A DNA stretch of 64,000 nucleotides from Onchidella celtica (taxonomy: Eukaryota > Mollusca > Gastropoda > Systellommatophora > Onchidiidae). Below the pieces are notes generated by a model. That model ran no database searches. It worked only from the letters and a program-made list of their open reading frames with translations, and was not told the origin of the DNA. Made by a program: the position numbers and the translations under genes. Each line of letters starts with the position of its first letter. Position 1 is the first letter of the stretch. Shown here one piece after another: positions 38,401 through 47,223 of this stretch. The stretch is taken from assembly GCA_963931925.1 (NCBI GenBank), contig OZ007575.1, positions 35,927,350 through 35,991,349 on the forward strand, read 5' to 3'.

Positions 38401-40665
38401 AGAACCAAGACAGTCGTGACATCCAAAGTTGGAGGTTTGGCAGCATTCACCAAGAAAAAGAGCACATGTATTGGTTGTAAGACACCAATGAACACAGAAG
38501 GTATGCAAAATTTTTTTGATTTTATGCATTTTCACTGTGTTTGTAATTCAACAAATTTCTGTCTGTGCCAGAAAAATTGTTTTAATTCTACAAGGGTGAG
38601 CTTTCTCCGCTCCAAATTTCTTTCATGGTTTTAGTTAGAGTATTGGTTCTGCAGTCTTTCAACTCGACAATAGCATTATTGCACCCAAAATGGTTTGCTG
38701 AAAAAGTCTAGATGCCAAATGCAAAAATATGTTGAGAAAAACTTATGACAGAGTGAGGCCAAAGGCGTCAGGTGAACAGCACAAACGCTCAGCTCTGAAG
38801 TTTGTAGTTTTGTGTCTTTGATAGAAACAAAACAAGCATCATAAAAAAATATCTTGCTGTAGAACACAACAACAAAAAAAAACAACTGATCAGTCCAAAC
38901 TATCTCTATTTGCTTTTTCCGTATTTAATTATTTTTTTCTTTCCTTTTGAAAACTTGATCTGTCTAGATTTAGCTGGTTTGTGCTCAAAGCCATTGATAT
39001 TTATGATTGAAATCAAATCATCTGATTTGTAATTGATTATACTAGTTTAAGTTGGCCCAGGGAATACATGGAGGTGACTTTTTAAAGTTTGGTTTCGACC
39101 ACCAGTGTGTAAGTTGAGGCATAGAACGAAATTTCCTGTCATACTTCTTAATTCTACTCAAAGGAAATGCTTCGTTTTTTTTCTTGCTGTATATGACGGA
39201 ACACTTTCATCTGTTCAGCTCAGTTGTGGCTCAAATTCAACAAAAATATGAAAAATGTACTGGACTTGAAGACCTTTCAAAATATGCCGACATACACCTG
39301 TACATCTTTTTATGCGTAATATGATAATTATTCTGTAGAATTTAAGGCTCAGCAGTTCAAAAATCTTTCTTGGTTGGGTAGGAGGCTCTCCTTCCTTTAT
39401 AATATGATTTTCTGTCATTTCTATGTGTGGTCACAAAGTTAACACTAATCCTCCGTGCCTCGATTCTTCCGTACAGATGCAGTGTGTCAGCACTGCAAGC
39501 CTAGGGAGTCTCAGCTGTACCAGAAGGAGATCAGCCAGGTCCAGGCATTGGAGGAGAAATTCTCCCGGCTGTGGACACAGTGTCAGAGATGTCAGGGCAG
39601 TTTACATGAGGATGTCTTATGTACAAAGTTAGTATTATGTTTATGTGGCCTGTATGAGTGTCCTGATTTTTTTTATGTTGTATTTTTTTCCCTTGAGTAT
39701 ATGCGATTTTCTGAGTATTTTTTTAAACTCTTTTTGGGACTGAAAAACGCGTTTGGACGAATCGCTGATTTATATTGTATTCTACATTCAATTCTCTTGT
39801 ATTTGATGTATAACATTTTATTTTACGATCAATTCTTTTTTTTTTTTTTCAATAAGCGTTTTTCCGAACCATGATGTTTTTTCCCAAAGTGGAAAGAAAT
39901 TAATTACGTCCAGACTTGACCAAAGCCCCTGACACTGACGTCCTGAAAGAGTTAAGATGTATGTGTATATATATGATATATATATAATATAGTGCCTAGT
40001 TAAATGTTGATTTTCCTGTTTGTCTTATGTATATTATTATTGTCAGTATTATCTTTTTGAGGAGAGAGTCATGTGTACAAAATCAATATATTTTTTTGCC
40101 ATATTAGTACATTTTTGTGGCCGATTTGTTTATGAAGTCTTCTGATCTTTTGTGTTCTGTATAATTTGACTAATGCTGGTAGTATACGATAACCCCCAGA
40201 TGCAGAATACAGAAATATGTCAGTGTGAATTTTACTTTTTTCTTCGCACGTCAACTGGACTAATGCAACGATTTACGTAACTTACTTGAAGTTTTTAATT
40301 TTCAAAGTGTTGGTCAGAGAACTGTCACCGTAACTCTCCTTTGCCTGCCATTTTAATTGAATTCGAAATCCCACATGTATAAATATATATATCTATTGTA
40401 TATATATACATTATCTCAGTACTTCTTGAAAAACAGTCATATCAAAAAAAAATTGTTGAATGCGGTTTTTCTGCCCTCATAAGTGATTTATTTTCTATCC
40501 AGACTTGAGGCATGATAGATAATGCTGATTTATACTAACATAAGCTTTGCATTTTTGTCAATCTGCAGTCGTGACTGTCCCATTTTCTACATGCGCAAGA
40601 AAATTCAAAAAGATCTGCACAACCAGGACAAACTGATTGCAAGATTTGGTGATGTGTCATGGTAA
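14485..40665 (+). CDS. POLD1: DNA polymerase delta catalytic subunit, complete, 24 coding exons
   Basis: This is the B-family replicative polymerase of the lagging strand, with 3'-5' proofreading, working with PCNA in the nucleus. Joining the 24 exons gives 3,300 nt and 1,099 residues; human POLD1 has 1,107. The N-terminus is short and basic (PPPPKRKR), then an acidic run. Exonuclease motifs are intact: I with D312 and E314 (FDIE), II with D398 (YNIQNFD), III with Y507 and D511. Polymerase motifs are [10 protein letters not shown] (D598), [11 protein letters not shown] and C YGDTDS (D751, D753). The C-terminus has CysA (C1007, C1010, C1021, C1024) and CysB (C1053, C1056, C1066, C1071), which in this family binds a 4Fe-4S cluster. 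An acceptor at 14474 just before the ATG implies an upstream non-coding exon I cannot place. All motifs being intact argues for a working gene. Confidence 0.97.
15785..16473. mobile_element. CAGACC-ended TIR element, copy 2 (689 bp), 6-bp target duplication
   Basis: Left end CAGACCTGCC pairs in inverse with GGAAGGTCTG at 16464-16473. TATGTT lies flush on both sides (15779-15784 and 16474-16479), a probable target duplication. The interior is rich in CCGATTTT on both arms. It resembles 3568-4231 and 34724-35414 in its ends and length. It lies in POLD1 intron 2 and has no coding frame. Confidence 0.6.
17247..17352. mobile_element. 106-bp TTAA-flanked MITE
   Basis: TTAA followed by CCCCTTCACCGCA, and in inverse CCTCTGCATTGCC before the right TTAA, mark a tiny TIR element with TTAA target duplication, typical of piggyBac/Kolobok derivatives. 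It sits in POLD1 intron 3. Confidence 0.5.
18581..18959 (+). repeat. tRNA-derived SINE, copy 1
   Basis: The head has GGTGGTCTAGAGGCAAGGTG (A-box region) and CCGGGTTCAAACCCCGG (B-box T-arm), like a glycine or glutamate tRNA. The body shares AATTCGGAGGGCCC, GGCAGTTGGAAATCAA and GAGCAGGCTG with the copy at 20714. The tail has CTCCAGTTGTAACTGGG and AAATGGGATTAAAG. It lies in POLD1 intron 5. Confidence 0.85.
20714..21150 (+). repeat. tRNA-derived SINE, copy 2
   Basis: The same head, body and tail as the copy at 18581 are present, with an extra pyrimidine-rich block at 20999-21037 and an A-rich AATACAA tail. It is in the same orientation, in POLD1 intron 7. Confidence 0.85.
22676..22981. mobile_element. 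hAT-type MITE (306 bp)
   Basis: The left end CCGTGTTTCTCAA and the right end TTGAGAAACACTG are inverse with one mismatch. Flanking 8-mers ATTTAGAT and GTTTACAT match at six positions, fitting an eroded 8-bp hAT target duplication. It lies in POLD1 intron 9. Confidence 0.6.
23360..24310. other. POLD1 intron 10
   Basis: No gene is recognised. The line CTGAGGTCCCCGG near 23782 may be a fragment of a dispersed element, but I have no second copy in the window to compare. Confidence 0.3.
24870..26540 (-). pseudogene. Antisense exon set nested in POLD1 intron 11, possible piggyBac-derived remnant
   Basis: Four coding-like blocks lie on the minus strand, in order 26535-26386, 25990-25836, 25788-25756 and 25490-25284. 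Donors are good (GAGGTGAGT, CCAGGTAAGC, ACAGGTGAGA) and each acceptor ends in AG. An AATAAA follows near 24887. The first block is acidic and serine-rich ([16 protein letters not shown]). The last ends with C-x1-C-x15-C-x2-C (NCMCYH...CRKCGKHL), like the cysteine-rich tail of piggyBac transposases. The best reading frames do not join in phase across these junctions, and no DDE catalytic core is present. It may be a decayed gene, or I may be missing an exon. The family assignment is tentative. Confidence 0.4.
26640..27012 (-). repeat. Dispersed repeat R1, copy 1 (inverse)
   Basis: On the minus strand this shares CTCTTTAAAAAAATCAAAATA, CTGAATGCAGAAAAATGGC, CAATTTCCATGGAAAA and TTTGGTCTTTCACCGTAA with 27839-28085, and more weakly with 41320-41475. 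It lies beside the nested exon set in POLD1 intron 11. Confidence 0.65.
27839..28085 (+). repeat. Dispersed repeat R1, copy 2, with a 28-C tract
   Basis: The copy carries CTGAATGCAGAAAAATGGC and TTTGGTCTTTCACCGTAA. An uninterrupted run of 28 C (27972-27999) sits where copy 1 has a short CCCC, so the tract expanded inside this copy. It lies in POLD1 intron 12. Confidence 0.7.
28816..30330. mobile_element. Inner TIR element nested in the outer one
   Basis: CATGGGTGCCAG at 28816-28827 pairs exactly in inverse with CTGGCACCCATG at 30319-30330, and AAAATA flanks both ends. Its ends resemble those of its host element (CAYRGGTGCCAS), so one family member inserted into another. It in turn contains the palindromic MITE at 29711-29836. 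Confidence 0.55.
29711..29836. mobile_element. Palindromic MITE family P, copy A
   Basis: TTTTCATGGGTACGGAAACG on the left mirrors CGTTTCTGTTTCCGTAC on the right, with GTCAAAA/TTTTTGAC inside, so the whole unit can fold back. Related copies are at 49247-49427, 54888-55048 and 59546-59860. Confidence 0.75.
32255..32889. mobile_element. Fold-back TIR element in POLD1 intron 16 (635 bp)
   Basis: AAGGCCTGTTTACACTGG and the following TAGGTTTTAGGA are repeated in inverse at 32850-32889, giving ~40-bp near-perfect ends. A third TGTTTACACTGG lies internally near 32380. No transposase frame is present. No clear target duplication is seen. Confidence 0.75.
33738..33943 (+). repeat. Tandem copies of the POLD1 intron 17 splice acceptor
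   Basis: Three decayed ~60-70-bp units precede the true acceptor. Each has a TTTTGCTT-type tract, GATYTGGACAG-like sequence and CAG followed by GYATWCTTYCC, the start of exon 18 (codons V-Y-F-P). Use of the first three CAGs would meet a stop before exon 18 is read through. Confidence 0.75.
34724..35414. mobile_element. CAGACC-ended TIR element, copy 3 (691 bp)
   Basis: The left end CAGACCCCCCAGGTCTCCCC and the right end TTGGGAGGTCTG are inverse over about 11 bp. The left two thirds match 3568-4040. A run of 22 G at 35161-35182 interrupts it. It lies in POLD1 intron 18; no target duplication is convincing. Confidence 0.6.
35709..36973. other. POLD1 introns 19-20
   Basis: Apart from exon 20 (36032-36134) no gene or repeat is recognised. 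Confidence 0.4.
37297..37501. mobile_element. 205-bp MITE with ~45-bp inverted ends
   Basis: ACCAGTGAAGCTGCTTTGCA begins the left arm and its inverse ends the right arm; the arms match over about 45 bp with three differences. Inside, GTACGTTATAGTA is duplicated in tandem. A third, outer-truncated inverse arm lies at 38066-38150. It sits in POLD1 intron 21. Confidence 0.75.
37736..37900 (-). repeat. (TTATC)n LINE tail and CA/TA microsatellite
   Basis: GATAA repeats about six times, followed by AATTTTATTCGTCC and TACAAGGAAATTTG. Read on the minus strand this is a 3' end with a (TTATC)n tail, like other copies at 50245, 57731 and 63393. It is followed by an (AC)n/(AT)n tract at 37858-37900. Confidence 0.6.
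38066..38150. repeat. Detached inverse arm of the 37297 element
   Basis: Read in inverse this gives TGTAACAGCTGAGGTTGTTC, then ACGTTATAGTAGGGGGGAGT and CCTTTAGAAAACGAAAC, matching 37327-37435. The outer ~28 bp of the arm are missing. Confidence 0.7.
39735..39952 (+). repeat. Dispersed repeat, copy 2 (sister at 95-297)
   Basis: See the shared blocks listed for 95-297. It lies in POLD1 intron 23. Confidence 0.65.
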
Positions 40666-40731
40666 CCATGAGACTTCAGTATTACAGAATGTACAAGATC
40701 CTTGAACATGACAGAAAACTGCCCCATTGTC

Positions 40732-41138
40732 TTATACCAAAGATACTAGATGCAATAAGATGAGACGGCTATTGCATTTAGTGTGCACAGATTTCACAGT
40801 GCCACCTAGCGTCAAATGCGCAGAAGTCATGAATAATGCCTTATTTTACAAAGTCAATATGGGGAAAATATTGAATTTTTGCCCACTGTTCAGCTGAACT
40901 AACTTATTTTGTAATTATAATTTCAATTGCTGTTGGAAAACTGGCTGTTTTTTTTCTTTTTGTAGTCACAGTAGTACTGTAAAAAAATCACATCATTAAT
41001 TTATCATTGCATCAAGCATTCTTTTCATGCAATGCACCATGGGTGCCACCCTCGATCAGCGCGCAAACTGCACAATTTTTGTAGAAGTGTAAAGAAGGAA
41101 ATGTCTCATCTCATTGTATCCAGTGACTTTGATGATAC
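40732..41138. mobile_element. MITE family Q, copy 1, just after the POLD1 stop
   Basis: The left end ACCAAAGATACTAGATGCAA and AAGATGAGAC pair in inverse with GTCTCATCTCATTGTATCC and the bases after it, about 35 bp with some mismatches. The whole unit aligns with 61222-61620, sharing GCCACCTAGCG, GAAGTCATGAA and ATCAAGCA. Confidence 0.7.
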
Positions 41139-41319
41139 TGACATCCATACAGATTGAGTTCCTGTAGCCTTGCTGCTTGTAGATCTCATAGGTGGGAATT
41201 GTCTACTTCAGTACTGACCTCGGCCTCAGCAAAATTTTTGTCAGCTATCAGCCTGCCCTTTGCCAGCATATATTCATGTATCATCATTTATTCATAAAAA
41301 TCGGGGTGAAATTTTTATG

Positions 41320-41475
41320 CCTTTAAAAAATCGAATAAAATATTTCTAGTATGATTTCAAGCCAAATACTGAATGCAGAAAAATGGCCAATCTTTCATTT
41401 TATAAGCAAATCACAATTTCTGTAGAAAAATGTTCACCCTAAGCCCGGGTTTGCCAGATCCACTCGCAAATATGT
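41320..41475 (+). repeat. Dispersed repeat R1, copy 3 (short)
   Basis: CTGAATGCAGAAAAATGGCC, ATTTCTGTAGAAAA and CAGATCCACTC match the R1 copy at 27839-28085. The poly-C block is absent. Confidence 0.6.
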
Positions 41476-42872
41476 AAGTCACAGATAGGTGCAGGCCTGT
41501 CCAATGGTTTTGGTCTGTTTGTTTTGTTGTTTTTTTTGGGCCCTAGGAAAAATTTCCCAGGCTCTACAGATCAGAAATGTCTCAACTGAAAGTTCGTGCT
41601 TTTGTTTTTTTTTGTCTTCTTTTTTTTTTTACCATTTCATTCATCTCTTCTTTCAAGTGAAGGTACCATTGAATGTGTTGTCCGTTCATAAAGGTTAAAG
41701 TCACACTTACCAAGAAATGCTGGGTTTGTTACCGGCAAAGGGTGATTTGCTTTTCTACATCTGAAGTGAACATTTTTATGCTACATGTGAGTCACGAGTC
41801 AGTGTGCTCAATTGTCAATAACTCATTACAGTGTACATTATCCAATTCATTGCAGTTCATACACATAGAGTTCATTAAGTGATGTGTGAAATGTGTTACA
41901 AAATTTGCATTTTCCTTTCTATGGCAGTTGTAACTAACTGATCATTTCAGTTTGCTTTTACAGGGCTTGGGTTTATTGTGCCCCTTAAGATGACGTTTGT
42001 TGAAGTTGAAGGGGTCATTTAGTTGGCAGGCTCAGTAATGTGACTTATGATGTGCAAAATTATACATGCATTTGTTTTAATAAATTTTGTTATTTCATTG
42101 AGGAAGCCCTTCAAAAGCTGTAGGTTCTTCACATATTTCATGATATTATGGTTGTTTAAAATATATGCAGATGGATATGCTATTTTGTTTATACTGCACA
42201 AAGATCATGCATTCTCTGCTCCGAGCATATTACATTAAAAAACATAATAAAGATGGTTTGTTCTTAAAATTATTTGGTTTTCTTGTTGCCTTTGTCAGTT
42301 ACACTAGTGTTTTGTGTTTACAATGTGTGTTTCAATTTTCTTGTGTGTCATTACCAGTAAAGAAAACAGAAAGAAAAAAAAATCAGTTCTGGCTAACCAC
42401 CATACATACAAGGTTTTTTTTTCAGATGATATCTTTTAGTTCCGGAGTCCACCAATAGATGTTAAACTCTTGTGTTCTTTGAAAAATGAAGAAACGTGAA
42501 GTTTTTAAACGATTGGGGATAAAAGTTTCTCTTAATCTTTTATCACAGGGAGTGAACAAAACTGGTGAGAGTGCAGATTCATTTGTTGGGTGATTCTCAA
42601 AAATCTATTGTATATGTTGCCGTACTTTTCAGTACTAATTATGCTTCACATGTTGAAATTGCCGCATTTTTCTAGTCTATGACTGTGACCAAATCAACGA
42701 AGTTAAATTATAAAATGGAAACTCAAGGAGTTTAACATTTCCCTATCAGTATCAGCCACATAGTTTGATTTTAAAATATCCGAACCTTTTGCAAGAATCC
42801 ATGAGTTCTATCAGCCAAATAAGGGTGTTTTAATGAAAAAAGATCTGTGCACACATGAACTTTTGAAAGTCA

Positions 42873-44157
42873 CACCTGTCACCTGTCGGCTTCATCGTCA
42901 TCGATGTTAGCTGCTACAGTGGATGTCACGACAAAATCTCCTCCACCCAATCCTGTCCTTAGCTTTCCTAGTTAGTTCACTTATTTCCAGCTGGCTGACT
43001 TTCTTGATGTTATCGTGATATGTAATGGGTGGTCTTCCTTGTTTTCTCTTTGTTTCTGTCTTTCCTTGAAGGATTGATATCATAAGGGCCGTGCTTTTGT
43101 TTCGGGCCGCGTGGCCGATGTATGCAAGTCTTCTTTTATTTATTTCAGGTGTTATTCTTCTGGTGGTGCCAAGCTGTTCTAAGATGCTTGTATTTGTTCT
43201 CCTTTCTGTCCAACTTATTCTGAGTAGCCTTCTGTAAAGCCACATTTCAGCTGCCTCCAATCTTGTTATGTCTGCCTTTTTGAGTGTCCAGGCTTCACAA
43301 CCATATAGTAGGACTGGCCAGATCAAGCACTTAAGTATGTTCACTTTGAGGTCCGTTGGTGTGCCTCTATCCTTCCAAATGTTGTTTAGTTGAACCATTT
43401 TGTGTTTTGCCATTCCTATCCTTGTTTTTATGTCCTTTGAGCAGCTTCCATCTTGCGATTTATGTGATCCTAGGTATTTGAAATCAGTCACTTTTTCTAG
43501 TGCTGTTTTGTTTACTAGTATCTCCTGGTGTTCATGGTGCCCTGTTCCAGTATGCATGACTTTCGTTTTCTTAGCATTTAGGTGTAGGCCTGCTGTCTTG
43601 CCCGCTTCATCCACTCTGTGCAACACTCTTTTCATGCTGGTGATGTTATCTGACATAAGAGCTGTGTCATCAGCGTAGCGAAGGTTTGTGATGTTTCGGC
43701 CTCCGATCTTTATTCCCATATCTTCTATGTCTGCGTTTCTCATGATCTGCTCAGTATAAATATTGAAAAGATGAGGTGAAAGTATGCAACCCTGTCTGAC
43801 TCCTTTCTCGATGTTGAAATATGGACAGTTCTCATTGTTCCATCTAATCGTTGCCTTTTGTTCGTGGTATAGTGCAGCGATGAGGGTCACAAGGTGTTTC
43901 GGGAATCCCATCTTAATCATTATATCGAACAGGTGATGGTGCCTAACGCTGTCGAACGCTTTGCTGTAGTCTATGAACGTGATGAAGGCTTCGTTTCCAT
44001 TGCTTCTTATCTGTTCAATCATTATTTGTAGTATGAAGAGCATGTCAGCGGTTCCTCTGTTGGTCCTGTAACCAGCTTGACATTCTGATAGTTCCTCTTC
44101 TACCTTAGATTTCATTCTGTTGAGTATGATGATGAGCAGGATTTTGCTGGTGTGACT
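42873..44157 (-). mobile_element. 5'-truncated LINE, copy 1 (RTE-like reverse transcriptase)
   Basis: An uninterrupted frame (44115-42907) encodes most of a non-LTR reverse transcriptase: [43 protein letters not shown] with the catalytic YADD, then KYLGS and GCEAWTL. The C-terminus reads [14 protein letters not shown] and ends DIHCSS. No endonuclease domain is present. The 3' end carries two ACAGGTG units. Only three of 402 residues differ from copy 2 (52737-54109). The RTE-type call rests on motif style and is not firm. Confidence 0.9.
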
Positions 44158-44350
44158 TCCAAAAAAAAAAAAAGCATATTAATACATTTTATTATACACA
44201 AATGGAACTGTATTGAACTGCATTATCATCAGTGTCAAGCCCAGAATGGCCGTCCGTTCAAGCACGTGCGATACCCTAACTGAAATATTAGTAACACATC
44301 TGTGATCTTTACTTTGAATTGTAAATCTAGAATGTATCTGAACTGACTTT

Positions 44351-44740
44351 CAGGGTTCACACAGGTCCTTAAAAGTCCTTAAAGTCTTTAATTTTCATAA
44401 AAGAAAAATAAGTACTCAAAAAGTCCTTAAATTCTGAAAATGATGCCAAAATCCTTTAAAAATCCTTAAAATTTGTTTCAGTTGAAACATTTGAGATTCA
44501 AATCTTCCAATTGCACACTGGATAATTGGTAATTTGAAATAACTGAACTTTTCATTCTGAATTTACTATGTTTGAAGTCTGGATACAGAAACATTCTGTT
44601 TCGATGAGTGCTGCACACCACTTGTATTAGTACGGTTGTAATGTTTCTTGGTCACGGGCACACAGGTCCTTAATTTGTTTACCTTAGGAAGTCCTTAAAA
44701 AGTCCTTAAAATTAGTTTTCAAGACTTTGTATGAACCCTG
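44351..44740. mobile_element. CAGGGTTC-ended MITE with AGTCCTTAAA reiterations
   Basis: CAGGGTTCACACA on the left pairs in inverse with the right end TGTATGAACCCTG with one mismatch. GACTTT lies flush on both sides, a probable 6-bp target duplication. Both arms repeat AGTCCTTAAA. Confidence 0.6.
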
Positions 44741-44994
44741 GACTTTGTATTGATAAATATTCAAAGCATATTATATAAGTGATTTTTTTATTTTTTTTGG
44801 TACCCTGTTTTAACATAAAAATCAGCGATTATGTCATAATGTATGAATCAAAATCAACACCAGGTAATTTCAGATAGAATATTTTATTTCATCGACTGGA
44901 CAAAGGATTAACAGGAAAATTGTACATATTTAACAAGAAGAAAGGCAACATTCCATGGCAGTGCAGGGAATAAATACATTAAATGCAGGATTGA

Positions 44995-45500
44995 TAGAAA
45001 AAAATATCATTAGGGTGCCTACAGATCTTGAAATGTCCGTGCCTACAGATCTTGAAATGTCCTTTTTAAGTCCTTAATTTTCTCAAAATGGATGTTAAGG
45101 CTTCAACAAGTCTTTCATTTTTAAAGTTTGTCCCGAGGTCTTTGAAAGTCCCTAAAGTTACTGTTATGTTTCGATACGGCAAGTTTCGCTATTTTTTTGT
45201 TCCGAAAAACAACTACTTCAAATACATGTAGTACGAGAAAATAATATTCTGATTACCAAAATCTTGCTATTTTACCACATTTCTTCAAAGTTCCTTGCCA
45301 GCTACATCGCTAATCACCGTCTTTCACTACTGACTTTCAGAGATGGCAATATGAGAAATCTTGTTCTCCGCAAGAAACTAGCTAGAAGTGAATCAATTAC
45401 TCCCAGAATTTCTAGTTCAGAAAGAGTATTAAAAAGTCCTTAATTTATGTCCAACCTTTAAGTGCTAAGTTTTGATTTTAAGGACCTGTGAGAATCTGGT
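44995..45500. repeat. Degenerate relative of the 44351 element
   Basis: AAGTCCTTAA units and a right end TTTTAAGGACCTGTGAGA resemble the 44351 element. A tandem pair of GTGCCTACAGATCTTGAAAT lies at 45016-45062. Its left boundary is uncertain. Confidence 0.4.
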
Positions 45501-45691
45501 TATCACACATTAGTATCCAGATGGAAACTTGGAGGAGGGGAGATGGGGGAGAACATGAATACATTACAACAGACTTACGTGGGCTATGATGTTTGTTAAC
45601 ATTACATGGACATTTCTTGATGACACCAGTAAGACACCCAACAATAATGTTTACGACATGACAGAAATGATGTGTATTTATCTTAGGTCTT

Positions 45692-45953
45692 ACCCAGCCA
45701 GCAACAGTAAGTCAATCCGAGTAGTTCTGTACAGGATTTTTGGTAAGGTTGGTAAGTTTAACGTGGGGACGATTTCCTTACATAAAACCAACGCAACATT
45801 GAATGTAATTTCCGTAAGGTCGTTAGGATTATCAAAGGGACCGATTTCCTCCATCAAACCGACGTCGAAGCGATGTCATAACCAACGGGTCTACCTAGGA
45901 ACGATGTCATTCCAGAGTGCAAACTCAGATTTTGGTAGGGTTACTGGCTGGGT
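45692..45953. mobile_element. Candidate 262-bp MITE
   Basis: ACCCAGCCAGCAAC at the left pairs in inverse with GTTACTGGCTGGGT at the right, 14 bp with one mismatch. GGTAAG/CTTACC words recur inside. No target duplication is seen. The open frame across it (45586-45996) has no recognisable domain. Confidence 0.5.
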
Positions 45954-46749
45954 CAGTCGTCAATTTCTTACCAAATACCATGTGGCCATTTCCTGAGGCC
46001 TTATTGTCGAAAAATTAATTTACTTTCAGAACTGGCAGTTTCAGCCACTCTCTTCAGATTACGATCTGTGTGTAAATCACGGGTGTACATGTATCTTGTT
46101 TCAGTGGTTCTTTCAAGACTTCTCTTTACATGAGATAGAAACGGCCCCGGGGATGAACTGTCTCACTCTGAAATTTTACAGTTTTGTTACTTTGATGGAT
46201 ACAGGAAAGGACATTATTCTACAACTTATTTGCTGGTCCCATCATGAAACCGCACAAGTAAAAGTGCAGATAACCTTTTTTTTTGGGGGGGGGGGGGATA
46301 TTTTATGAACAACTTGAAGGAATTTAGTAATTTTCTGTTGATTGGAGGGATCACAGTATTTCCAATGTTTATTTATACATGTATAATAACGAAAAAATGT
46401 ATATGGGATACGAAATACATTTCAAGTAAAACAGTTTCTCCCTCTCCCACAAAATTAGGCCGTTTCAAAACAGGGCCAGCGATATGTGAGATACTGTAAG
46501 GTTCTTCCATTTAATACGTACCCTCGGAAAGGGGGAAATGGGATGGGGGTGTCGGTGTTAAATCGAGTGTATGAAACGCGCTCATGGGAAGGAGGGGGGG
46601 TTTTGGAGCGTTTGTAAGCTTTTGAATAGTGGCAGTGAATTAAAAAGTGTGGTTCTTTGTGTGTGTTTTCAGCTAAAAAGTTGTAGGACTTGATAAAAAT
46701 CGTAAATAGGCCATGTAAGTCTATGAAACAATCTAGTAGTTTTTGGAAA

Positions 46750-47214
46750 GGAAGTGTATATTTAGGCCGAATACGGCCTATACAACCCGGTGCTGTGCTA
46801 TTTGGGCCGAAGGTATTTCAGGCAAAGGAGTATCAATTGCCACCGTGGAATATGGTGTCCATTGTCGATTCATGTGTGCATTGGAATGGTCAGATGGACC
46901 TGGGGGCGTGAGGGTCTAGTCAGTTTGTATCAATGGGCGGTAGGCAGATTGACTAATCAGGCGAATAGGGGCTGGGGCGATCGATGTGCCGTCAATGGCC
47001 ACCGCAAAATGCGGTGGTAATTGATGCTACCAGCTACCGGAAAATGCGGTGGTAATTGACGCTACCTTTAGGCAATATTGTACGGACACAAATTCTGTGT
47101 TTTCAAAAAACACGCCAGAACAGTGCAAAATGCAAACTCGCACTATCGGCCCAAATAACCCGGAACCAGGGTTTTGTGCTATTTAGGCCGTATTCGGCCC
47201 AAATATACCTAGCC
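46750..47214. mobile_element. MULE/Merlin-type MITE with 9-bp target duplication
   Basis: TTTTGGAAA at 46741-46749 and 47215-47223 flanks a 465-bp unit whose ends contain GTATATTTAGGCCGAATACG and its inverse. A 9-bp duplication fits Mutator-like or Merlin elements. Inside, AAAATGCGGTGGTAATTGA occurs twice in tandem near 47005-47060. Confidence 0.65.
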
Positions 47215-47223
47215 TTTTGGAAA

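Larger units (their letters stand above)
27513..40665 (+). other. POLD1: POLD1 exon map, coding exons 12-24
   Basis: Coding exons are 27513-27601, 28516-28632, 30551-30664, 31023-31170, 31680-31775, 33306-33443, 33944-34116, 35556-35708, 36032-36134, 36974-37106, 38387-38500, 39477-39627 and 40569-40665. Motif A is in exon 13, B in exon 15 and C in exon 17. CysA is split between exons 22 and 23, CysB between 23 and 24. Phases join without error and the summed length divides by three. Confidence 0.93.
40666..42872 (+). other. POLD1 3' untranslated and downstream region
   Basis: It follows the POLD1 stop. AATAAA hexamers occur at 41334, 42079 and 42246; which one ends the transcript cannot be told. 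A MITE (40732-41138) begins only 66 bp after the stop and so probably lies in the 3' UTR. No further coding exon is seen. Confidence 0.4.

Noticed and set aside
38146-38634. 162-codon plus-strand ORF
   Set aside because: It is POLD1 exon 22 (38387-38500) with open intron sequence on both sides.
43400-43678. 92-codon ORF antisense to the LINE, repeated at 53304-53582
   Set aside because: It is the shadow frame of the reverse transcriptase in both copies.
45586-45996. 136-codon plus-strand ORF
   Set aside because: It crosses a candidate MITE and has no recognisable domain; its length is compatible with chance.
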